Source: Candidatus Altarchaeales archaeon
GTDB lineage: Archaea > Altiarchaeota > Altiarchaeia > IMC4 > QMZM01
Assembly (NCBI GenBank): GCA_003663175.1
Contig: QMZM01000052.1
Span: 1-7,057 of the forward strand
Length of the DNA stretch: 7,057 nucleotides
Direction of reading: 5' to 3'
In this document: positions 1 to 5,442 of the stretch, in pieces
Position numbering within the stretch: position 1 is the stretch's first letter
Layout of the letters: every line of letters starts with the position of its first letter
Program-made: the position numbers and the translations under genes
The notes under the pieces: generated by a model
The model's database searches: none
Told to the model about the DNA's origin: nothing
The model's input: the letters and a program-made list of their open reading frames with translations, nothing else

Positions 1-1
1 G

Positions 2-235
2 GATAGAGCAAGCCATATTGTGTTGCATATGGCAGAGGAACTCGGTGAGATAGCAAGATTGATCCTGAGGAATGAAGGTTATAAGACGGAAAAATTTGAA
101 AAGAAAGAACTTGCGTATGAATTAACGGATTTGCTTTATTTAACATTAAAATTGGCAAATAAATTTGAAATAAACTTAGAGAAGGAATGGGATGATATGT
201 GGAAGAGATATGAAAAGAAGACGAGTAGGTTATAA
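2..235 (+). CDS. MazG-like nucleotide pyrophosphohydrolase (5'-partial)
   Basis: This is the C-terminal part of an all-alpha NTP pyrophosphatase of the MazG type, an enzyme family that cleaves nucleoside triphosphates to monophosphate and pyrophosphate. The metal-binding pattern EExxE...ExxD is visible: EELGE at bases 35-49 and ELTD at 119-130, with 24 residues between the two blocks, inside the family's usual spacing. The frame stays open to the left edge (codons for D-R-A-S-H-I precede the GTG at 20), and the helix that normally precedes EExxE would lie there. I therefore read the gene as running in from outside and not as starting at GTG 20 or ATG 29. The C-terminal helix with a K-R-Y ending fits small MazG proteins. 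The TAA lies 2 bases before trpS, so the two are probably co-transcribed. HisE belongs to the same superfamily, but the residues around EELGE look more like MazG. Substrate unknown. Confidence 0.85.
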   Translation, partial: DRASHIVLHMAEELGEIARLILRNEGYKTEKFEKKELAYELTDLLYLTLKLANKFEINLEKEWDDMWKRYEKKTSRL

Positions 236-237
236 AA

Positions 238-1344
238 ATGGATTCGGTGAAGCATGAAAAAAGAATTGACCCCTGGGGAACGGCAGATATCGATGACTAT
301 AGAAATTTATTTGATGAATTCGGAATTAAGCCATTTGATAAATTTAGGGAAAAATTGTCAGACAGTCGCTATATAAGAAGGGGAATCGTCTTTGGACATA
401 GGGACTTCGAGAGGATAATGGAGTGCATAGAGGGAAATAAGAAATTTGTTATGATGACTGGCCTAATGCCATCCGGAAAATTCCATTTGGGACATAAGAT
501 CGTTGCGGACCAGATAATCTGGTACCAAGGCATTGGAGCGGAGATATTTCTCTGTAGTGCGGACCTCGAGGCATATGCGGTGAGGGGCATAGACTTAGAA
601 ACTGCAAGAAGGATAACAATTGATGAGTATTTAACGAACTATGTCGCTCTCGGACTCACTAAAAAAAATTTAACATTCTGGTTTCAGAGCGATTATGTGG
701 TCCCGTACTACAGATTTAGGGATATGCTGACAAGAAAGGTGACGCTAAACGAATTGAAGGCAATCTATGGCTCCCTGACCCCGGGAAAGATTCTCTCTGT
801 GCTTACCCAGTCTGCGGATATCCTACATCCCCAGCTTCCAGAATTTTTGGGAGCGACTCCAACGGTGGTTCCTGTCGGCACAGATCAGGATCCGCATATG
901 AGACTTACAAGAGACCTCGCGGCAAGATTTCAGAGTGAATTCAAATTAATTTTGCCATCATCAACATATCATAAATTCATGCGCGGTCTTCAAGGTGGAA
1001 AGATGAGTTCATCGGAGCCAAAGTCGTATATTGCGTTAACAGATGATCCAGAGGTTGTAATGAAGAAGATAATGAACTCGAAAACTGGAGGGAGAGCAAC
1101 GATAAGGGAACACAGGGAAAAGGGTGGGATTCCAGAGCGGTGTATGGTCTATGATTTGTTCCTTTATCATTTAATTGATGATGACGAGGAATTGGAGAAT
1201 ATATATAGAGATTGCAGATCTGGGGATAATGTATGTGGTGAGTGTAAGGCGGTCTGCTCAGAGATCATGATCAAATTCCTGAAAGAGCATCAGAGGAGAA
1301 GGAAAAGGTCTGAGAGAATTGTGGAAAAAATTCTGGAGAAATGA
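238..1344 (+). CDS. trpS: Tryptophanyl-tRNA synthetase, archaeal type
   Basis: Class Ic aminoacyl-tRNA synthetase that activates tryptophan with ATP and loads it onto tRNA-Trp in the cytosol. The N-terminal block with DPWG (residues 11-14) is typical of archaeal and eukaryotic TrpRS. The HIGH signature appears as HLGH at 83-86 and the KMSKS loop as KMSSS at 255-259. Length (368 aa) is normal for archaea. The C-terminal part holds C302, C326, C333 and C336, spaced C-x23-C-x6-C-x2-C, plus C340. This nearly matches the C-x22-C-x6-C-x2-C that holds a [4Fe-4S] cluster in Thermotoga maritima TrpRS; cluster binding here is my inference. The start is ATG 238, two bases after the MazG-like stop, with only a weak AGGT at 227-230 as ribosome-binding site. 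aroA follows after 6 bases, so it sits inside an operon. Confidence 0.97.
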   Translation: MDSVKHEKRIDPWGTADIDDYRNLFDEFGIKPFDKFREKLSDSRYIRRGIVFGHRDFERIMECIEGNKKFVMMTGLMPSGKFHLGHKIVADQIIWYQGIGAEIFLCSADLEAYAVRGIDLETARRITIDEYLTNYVALGLTKKNLTFWFQSDYVVPYYRFRDMLTRKVTLNELKAIYGSLTPGKILSVLTQSADILHPQLPEFLGATPTVVPVGTDQDPHMRLTRDLAARFQSEFKLILPSSTYHKFMRGLQGGKMSSSEPKSYIALTDDPEVVMKKIMNSKTGGRATIREHREKGGIPERCMVYDLFLYHLIDDDEELENIYRDCRSGDNVCGECKAVCSEIMIKFLKEHQRRRKRSERIVEKILEK

Positions 1345-1350
1345 GTCGAA

Positions 1351-2631
1351 ATGAATCTCATCATAGAACCAACCGACAGATTAAATGGAACTGTAAAGGC
1401 GCCCTCAAGCAAGAGTTACACGCATAGAGCAATTATCATCGCCTCTCTTGCAGATGGAGAATCGAGGATCCTTAATCCATTGATCTCCGGGGATACTCTC
1501 GCAAGCATAGATGCATGCAAATCCTCTGGCTCGAGAATCGAGTTTGATAAAGATAGGGATGAGTTGATCATATACGGAAATTCTGGAAGTCCGAGATTCT
1601 CTAAGAAGGTTATAGATGTCCGTAACTCTGGAACAACGATAAGATTTATGACATCCATTGCATCTCTCTGCAAAGAGGAAATCACACTCACCGGTGATGA
1701 ATCAATTCTGAGAAGACCAATGCTGCCTCTACTTAATGCATTAGAGCAATTGGGTGTAAAGACGAAATCGAATAATGGAATGCCCCCCATATCTGTAAGG
1801 GGTCCGATGAGGGGTGGGAAGTGCAGAATCCTTGGCGGTATAAGTTCCCAATTCATATCCTCACTTTTGATATCACTGCCATTAACTGGGGAGGGTGGGG
1901 AGATCTATATAGAAGGAACGCTAAGGTCGAGACCATACATTGACCTAACCATTGAAACACTTAGAAGATTTGGGGCGAGAATTAAATTCTTGGATGATAA
2001 ATTCGAGATTCCCGGGAATCAATCATATACTGGAATTCGATATGGGATTGAGGGCGATTATTCTTCTGCCGCATTCATTTTGGCTGCGGGCGCAATTACA
2101 AATTCACAAATTAGGATAGAAAATTTAAATAGAGACTCCAAGCAAGGAGATAAAAGAATTGTAGAAATTCTAAGAAGGATGGGGGCGAAAATAAAATCTG
2201 GCAGGGATTATGTTGAGATAAAGGGAAATCTCGACCTCGAGGGCATAGAGATAGACCTCTCTGATAATCCGGATTTGGTTCCAGTAGTTGCGGTCCTTGG
2301 TTCCCTGGCAAGTGGGAAGACGATAATAAAGAATATTAAACATGTTCGCTATAAGGAGTCTGACCGCATAAGTTCGATTTCGGCTGAATTGAAGAAGATG
2401 AATGTTAAGATAATGGAAGGAATTGACTTTCTTGAAATAGAAGGAAAAGAAAGATTGAAATCTGCTCATCTTCACGGCTGGAATGACCATAGAATTGTCA
2501 TGTCCCTGGCGGTTGCATCACTCAGGGCAGAGGATAAGGTAACCATAGACTCCGCTGAATCCATAGATGTTTCATTTCCAAATTTTATCGAAACGATGAG
2601 AAGTCTGGGATGTGAGATGAATTTGAAATAA
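1351..2631 (+). CDS. aroA: 3-phosphoshikimate 1-carboxyvinyltransferase (EPSP synthase)
   Basis: Sixth step of the shikimate pathway: transfers the enolpyruvyl group of PEP to shikimate-3-phosphate on the way to chorismate, the source of Trp, Phe and Tyr. The 426-aa length matches the family. Visible motifs in order: PSSKS (18-22, with the substrate-binding Lys21) followed by T24 and R26; NSGTTIRF (92-99), the PEP loop; an RRPM block; SSQF for the shikimate-phosphate site; SRPYIDLT; the acidic D308 in NPDLVP, equivalent to the catalytic Asp of the family; KESDR (335-339); and DHRIVM (379-384). All expected blocks are present, so I predict an active enzyme. The start is ATG 1351, six bases after the trpS stop; a GGAG at 1335-1338 is rather far upstream to serve as a strong SD. 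hisA follows 9 bases after the stop. No other shikimate gene is in the window. Confidence 0.97.
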   Translation: MNLIIEPTDRLNGTVKAPSSKSYTHRAIIIASLADGESRILNPLISGDTLASIDACKSSGSRIEFDKDRDELIIYGNSGSPRFSKKVIDVRNSGTTIRFMTSIASLCKEEITLTGDESILRRPMLPLLNALEQLGVKTKSNNGMPPISVRGPMRGGKCRILGGISSQFISSLLISLPLTGEGGEIYIEGTLRSRPYIDLTIETLRRFGARIKFLDDKFEIPGNQSYTGIRYGIEGDYSSAAFILAAGAITNSQIRIENLNRDSKQGDKRIVEILRRMGAKIKSGRDYVEIKGNLDLEGIEIDLSDNPDLVPVVAVLGSLASGKTIIKNIKHVRYKESDRISSISAELKKMNVKIMEGIDFLEIEGKERLKSAHLHGWNDHRIVMSLAVASLRAEDKVTIDSAESIDVSFPNFIETMRSLGCEMNLK

Positions 2632-2640
2632 AGTAGAAAA

Positions 2641-3354
2641 ATGATGATTATACCCGCAATTGATATAATGGATAAAGAATGTGTTCAATTAGTTGGTGGA
2701 GACCCAGATACGAGGAAATTCTACGGGAATCCGGTTGAAATTGCCCTGGAGTTCAAGAATCTCGGTGCTAAGATTCTGCATGTCATTGACCTCGATGCCG
2801 CACTCGGAACTGGAGATAACTTAGAGACCGTGTTGCGGATATGTAGAGTTACAGAATTGCCCATTCATTTTGGTGGTGGAATCAGAGACATAGAGAAGGC
2901 GAGATTATTACTCAATTCTGGAATAGACAGGATAATCCTTGGAACCCTGGCTGTGAGGGATTATCTTTCAGAATTTACGATATTAAAAAAATTGAGGAGT
3001 GAATTTGGAAGAGACAGGATAATAGTTGCATTGGACTCAAGGGAGGGGAACATAGTTATAAAGGGATGGCAAGAAAGGACATCAATTCCCACAATAGAAT
3101 TCATGAAAAAATTTAATCACTTGGTATGGGGGTTCCTCTATACAGATGTCGACTTGGAGGGAAAAATGCGCGGGATAAATATTAGAAGAATAAGAGAGAT
3201 CATTAAATCTACGAGATTGCCGATTATCGTTTCTGGCGGCATTTCAAGTGATTCTGATATAAGGAAATTAGAGAAGATTGGTGCATGGGGTGTTGTGCTT
3301 GGAAGGGCGTTATATGAGGGAAGGATAAACCTGAGGGATTTCTCGAATTTTTAA
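2641..3354 (+). CDS. hisA: HisA: ProFAR isomerase
   Basis: 1-(5-phosphoribosyl)-5-[(5-phosphoribosylamino)methylideneamino]imidazole-4-carboxamide isomerase, the Amadori-rearrangement step of histidine synthesis, a (beta-alpha)8 barrel. The 237-aa length is normal. The PAID block places the first catalytic Asp at residue 8, the usual position, which supports ATG 2641 over the adjacent ATG 2644. Further family landmarks: QLVGGDPD, the first phosphate loop FGGGIRD, VALDSREG with the second catalytic Asp132 followed by KGW, YTD with Thr168, the second phosphate loop SGGI, and GRALYEG near the end. CVQLVGGDPD resembles archaeal HisA rather than HisF. It is last in the run MazG-like-trpS-aroA-hisA and has no clear Shine-Dalgarno sequence. 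The rest of the his pathway is not in the window. Dual HisA/TrpF activity, as in PriA of actinobacteria, cannot be excluded by eye, but nothing specific supports it. Confidence 0.94.
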   Translation: MMIIPAIDIMDKECVQLVGGDPDTRKFYGNPVEIALEFKNLGAKILHVIDLDAALGTGDNLETVLRICRVTELPIHFGGGIRDIEKARLLLNSGIDRIILGTLAVRDYLSEFTILKKLRSEFGRDRIIVALDSREGNIVIKGWQERTSIPTIEFMKKFNHLVWGFLYTDVDLEGKMRGINIRRIREIIKSTRLPIIVSGGISSDSDIRKLEKIGAWGVVLGRALYEGRINLRDFSNF

Positions 3355-3355
3355 G
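3348..3355 (+). promoter_or_regulatory. Candidate TATA box for the small membrane protein gene
   Basis: TTTTTAAG overlaps the hisA stop codon and is centred 25.5 bp before the ATG at 3377, the same spacing seen before trmJ. It partly resembles the archaeal TATA consensus. It would let the small gene be transcribed on its own from a leaderless start, although read-through from the hisA operon (22-bp gap) is equally possible. Confidence 0.35.
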
Positions 3356-3376
3356 CAATCGATCAAATCATATAAT

Positions 3377-3577
3377 ATGACACTATTTGATGAAATTAAG
3401 GAAGAGGAAATAAAGATTAGGAATTATTTGAGGCACTTGAGCATTGGTGCTGTTGTGACGATAGCATTAATCTTGATAATATTGGTCATAGCCCTATGGT
3501 ACTATTTCGGTTATACATGGGTCATTGTCGAACCGGGTGAGACATCCCTCAGGGCGATAAATTCAACAATTGGATAA
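3377..3577 (+). CDS. Small single-pass membrane protein, unknown function
   Basis: I do not recognise a family for this 66-aa protein. Residues 1-21 are highly charged (D5, E6, K8, E9-E11, K13, R15, R19) and look like a short amphipathic helix. Residues 23-45 form one strongly hydrophobic membrane helix rich in I, L, V and A, ending in aromatic W41-Y42-Y43-F44. A short tail follows (W48, E52, P53, G54, E55). The charge distribution suggests N-terminus inside and about 20 residues outside. The clean helix, the codon use (AGG/AGA, ATA) and the fit of the open frame into an otherwise empty gap between hisA and the nitroreductase gene make it a likely real gene. It lies 22 bases after hisA and 34 bases from the end of the convergent nitroreductase gene. 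No function should be attached to it; it could also be a small subunit of a membrane complex. Confidence 0.65.
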   Translation: MTLFDEIKEEEIKIRNYLRHLSIGAVVTIALILIILVIALWYYFGYTWVIVEPGETSLRAINSTIG

Positions 3578-3611
3578 ATACATGATTAATATTCTTGTTA
3601 TCCCCCACGAC

Positions 3612-4106
3612 TCATAACAATAATTCGCCAAGACTCTTTCTTGTTGATTTTCTTTCTCTCTTGCTCGGATAACCAACTGCAATCACAGCCATTAATTCCT
3701 TATCATCGGGGATATTTAAGATTCTATTTACAAGATTTTTATTCTTGAGAATTTCACCGAGCCAACACGCCCCCAGACCAAGAGAATGCGCCTCCAGAAG
3801 CATATTCTGAATACATGCACCAATTGCCTGAATGTCCTTTGTTCTATCATAACTACTTGACTTATCTAAGAAAACCGCAATACACACATTGGCATCCCTT
3901 ATAATATCTCCATAATGGGTCAATTTTGCCAGTTCCTCCCTAATTTTTTTATCCCTAAGTACTGAAAACCTCCATGGTTGGTTATTGAGTCCGGATGGAG
4001 CCCACCTACCGGCTTCTAAAATCTTGTCTATCTCTTCCTTACTTATCTCCCCATCCAAGAATTCCCTCACACTCCTTCTGTTCCTTATCACATCAAGAAT
4101 GTCCAT
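3612..4106 (-). CDS. Nitroreductase-family FMN oxidoreductase
   Basis: A flavoprotein of the nitroreductase fold, a family that uses FMN and NAD(P)H to reduce nitroaromatics, quinones, flavins or other substrates; members usually act as homodimers. The N-terminal FMN-phosphate motif RRSVREF is at residues 10-16 (R10, R11, S12). WAPSGLNNQPW is at 35-45, LGLGACWLGE at 109-118 contributes to the second FMN-contact region, and VGYPSKRER near the C-terminus holds the basic residues that close the flavin site. At 164 aa it is a short, minimal form, common in archaea and anaerobes. The start right before DILDVIRNRRSVR is the family-typical start. It diverges from trmJ across 43 bp. Unlike its neighbours, no TATA-like element lies 26 bp before its ATG; an AT-rich stretch at 4139-4149 could drive a short-leader transcript. 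The true substrate cannot be read from the sequence. Confidence 0.92.
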   Translation of the reverse strand: MDILDVIRNRRSVREFLDGEISKEEIDKILEAGRWAPSGLNNQPWRFSVLRDKKIREELAKLTHYGDIIRDANVCIAVFLDKSSSYDRTKDIQAIGACIQNMLLEAHSLGLGACWLGEILKNKNLVNRILNIPDDKELMAVIAVGYPSKRERKSTRKSLGELLL

Positions 4107-4120
4107 ATTTCCATAATTTC

Positions 4121-4128
4121 ATATAAAA
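4121..4128 (+). promoter_or_regulatory. TATA-like element for trmJ
   Basis: ATATAAAA lies in the 43-bp spacer between the divergent nitroreductase and trmJ genes and is centred 25.5 bp before the trmJ ATG at 4150. Archaeal transcription starts about 25-27 bp after the TATA centre, so the mRNA would begin at or within a base or so of the start codon. No Shine-Dalgarno sequence precedes the ATG, which agrees with a leaderless message. Confidence 0.6.
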
Positions 4129-4149
4129 ATTTGTTCCAATAAATTAAAA

Positions 4150-4857
4150 ATGCCGGAATTCTACATAATTCTTGTTGAGCCAAGGTATCAGGGGAATATA
4201 GGGGCTGTGGCAAGAGTAATGAAGAATTTTGGTTTCCATAGATTAATTTTAGTTAATCCTCCAGAACTAAGTGGGGAAGCGATGGCAATGGCGATGCATG
4301 CGCATGACATTCTAAGGAATGCCGAAATCCTTGAGAGATTTGATGATTTGATTGAGAGATTTGATTTTTTGGTTGCAACATCTGCGGAAATAGCGTCGGA
4401 CAAGAATCCCATGAGAACTCCGGTATTTCCAGAGGAATTGGAAAATTCAACCAAGATTAAGGGAAAGATCGGTCTCGTTTTTGGTAGAGAGGACTACGGC
4501 TTATTTAATGATGAAATAAGTAAATGCGACATATTGGTTTCTATTCCAACGAGTGAGGAATACAGAACAATGAATTTATCGCATGCGGTTGCGGTTATTC
4601 TTTACGAACTCTCGAGACGAGAAATGATGGGTAAGATCGCAAGAATGAAGAAATTTGAAAGAGCCGATGGGAACTCAAAGAGAATTTTACTTGAGAAATT
4701 TGACAGATTCGTTGATTTAATTCATGATAACGAATTTACAAGGAAATTGACAAAGAAGACATTCAGGCAATTGATTGGCAGGGCATTCATCTCGGGAAGG
4801 GAGGCATCAAACCTGATAGGATTATTTCGGAGAGCAAACGAGAGATTGGAGAGTTAA
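4150..4857 (+). CDS. trmJ: TrmJ-type tRNA (cytidine/uridine-2'-O)-methyltransferase
   Basis: A SPOUT (trefoil-knot) methyltransferase that uses S-adenosylmethionine. Characterised TrmJ enzymes methylate the ribose at position 32 of the tRNA anticodon loop. Motif 1 with the catalytic Arg appears as PRYQGNIGAVAR (residues 11-22, N16 and R22). Motif 2 is GLVFGREDYGL from residue 108 (G112-R113-E114). Motif 3, the SAM-binding knot, is IPTSEEYRTMNLSHAV (132-147, with M141-N142-L143-S144). Residues 160 to 235 form a mostly helical, basic extension whose end (GRAFISGREASNLIGLFRR) resembles the C-terminal region of bacterial TrmJ. The archaeal Sulfolobus enzyme modifies only C32; base specificity here is not predictable. 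The gene is preceded by a TATA-like element and no Shine-Dalgarno. Its TAA overlaps the stop of the convergent lipoprotein gene. A related SPOUT enzyme acting on another RNA is the alternative. Confidence 0.9.
   Translation: MPEFYIILVEPRYQGNIGAVARVMKNFGFHRLILVNPPELSGEAMAMAMHAHDILRNAEILERFDDLIERFDFLVATSAEIASDKNPMRTPVFPEELENSTKIKGKIGLVFGREDYGLFNDEISKCDILVSIPTSEEYRTMNLSHAVAVILYELSRREMMGKIARMKKFERADGNSKRILLEKFDRFVDLIHDNEFTRKLTKKTFRQLIGRAFISGREASNLIGLFRRANERLES
4854..4857. other. Overlapping convergent stop codons
   Basis: The bases TTAA contain the TAA stop of trmJ on the + strand (4855-4857) and the TAA stop of the lipoprotein gene on the - strand (4854-4856). The two genes therefore overlap tail-to-tail by four bases, leaving no room for a separate terminator. 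Each transcript must end inside the other gene's antisense strand. Confidence 0.9.
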
Positions 4858-5390
4858 TTCCTGACTATCATTTTATCAATTAATGTGCCGTTTGAGTCTA
4901 AAAGTGTTATTATCTCGAATTCATCGTCCCACATCTCTGACCTAAAGCACATATATAATTCATTCTCCGAATTTATTCCAGAGCCGGTGTGGATTCTAAC
5001 CGATTCATTGGCATCTAAAACAAACCCCGGGAAAACATATTTCCTTCTAAAATTTCTATTCCTCAGAATCCAGCCACTCAAATTAACCTCTTTATCACCA
5101 AAATTCTTGATTTCTATCCACTCTTCATTCAGATACAAACGCTTCGGATTATGTTCCGTTTCAAGATGTGTCTCTATAATCCTTACCTCCTTACTCGTTC
5201 TCGGTATGGTCGTTGTCGTTGTTGAGGAAGTGGTTACTGTGGAGGTTGTTGAGGTTGAAGAGGAAGTGGTTGTCGAGGGGGTGGAGGAGGTGGTGGTAGA
5301 GGTTGTTTCCTGGGTTTCTATGCATCCAGAGACAAGTAAGATAATAATACATGCAATTGTGCAAAAATTCATCATATTCATTGATTTCAT
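4854..5390 (-). CDS. Predicted lipoprotein with Ser/Thr linker and lamin-tail-like domain
   Basis: A 178-aa exported protein in three parts. Residues 1-22 form a signal sequence with a hydrophobic core (about 9-20) that ends in the lipobox-like VSGC, so Cys23 would be the lipid anchor at the outer face of the membrane. Residues 29-61 are 31 Ser/Thr out of 33 (only P38 and V52 differ), a flexible, probably O-glycosylated stalk. Residues 68-176 resemble a lamin-tail (LTD) Ig-like fold: EWIEIKN (90-96), VNLSGW (102-107), YVFPGFVLDANESVRIHTG (118-136), then a D-D-x-F-E-I-I-T-L-L-D-S-N-G strand pair and a closing D-K-M strand. LTDs occur alone or beside nucleases and surface proteins; no catalytic motif is visible, so I infer a surface binding or adhesion role. 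Several Met codons (1, 4, 6, 7) could start; the first fits the promoter spacing. It diverges from hxlB and overlaps trmJ tail-to-tail. Confidence 0.85.
   Translation of the reverse strand: MKSMNMMNFCTIACIIILLVSGCIETQETTSTTTSSTPSTTTSSSTSTTSTVTTSSTTTTTIPRTSKEVRIIETHLETEHNPKRLYLNEEWIEIKNFGDKEVNLSGWILRNRNFRRKYVFPGFVLDANESVRIHTGSGINSENELYMCFRSEMWDDEFEIITLLDSNGTLIDKMIVRN
5208..5306 (-). repeat. Low-complexity Ser/Thr codon tract
   Basis: This is the coding sequence of the lipoprotein linker (residues 29-61). Thr is written with ACC, ACA, ACT and ACG, and Ser with TCC, TCA and TCT, so it is a degenerate repeat and not an exact microsatellite. The coding strand is nearly free of G and the + strand nearly free of C, a strong local strand asymmetry unlike the rest of the window. 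Confidence 0.85.
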
Positions 5391-5412
5391 GATTACAAAT
5401 TTGGATTTTGAT

Positions 5413-5420
5413 TATTTAAA
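5413..5420. promoter_or_regulatory. Shared TATA element between the lipoprotein gene and hxlB
   Basis: TATTTAAA on the + strand reads TTTAAATA on the - strand, a full match to the archaeal TTTAWATA-type box. It sits at the exact midpoint of the 52-bp spacer (5391-5442), 26.5 bp from the first base of the hxlB ATG and 26.5 bp from the first base of the lipoprotein ATG. One TBP site could thus serve both directions, with both mRNAs starting at or near their ATG. No Shine-Dalgarno sequence precedes either gene. Confidence 0.6.
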
Positions 5421-5442
5421 ATTGAAATTAGAATGAATAATT

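Noticed and set aside
1416..1856. A 146-codon open frame on the - strand inside aroA
   Set aside because: It lies fully opposite a well-conserved EPSP synthase with all motifs, and its translation shows no family features.
3578..3611. T-rich stretch between the small membrane protein gene and the nitroreductase gene as a terminator
   Set aside because: There is no run of five or more T on either strand in the correct place and no stable hairpin, so a terminator cannot be supported.
4885..5436. A 183-codon open frame on the + strand opposite the lipoprotein gene
   Set aside because: It is the antisense shadow of the Ser/Thr tract, giving a run of Val and Glu. It has no recognisable domain, while the - strand frame has a signal sequence, lipobox and lamin-tail-like domain, and the frame would cover the promoter of hxlB.
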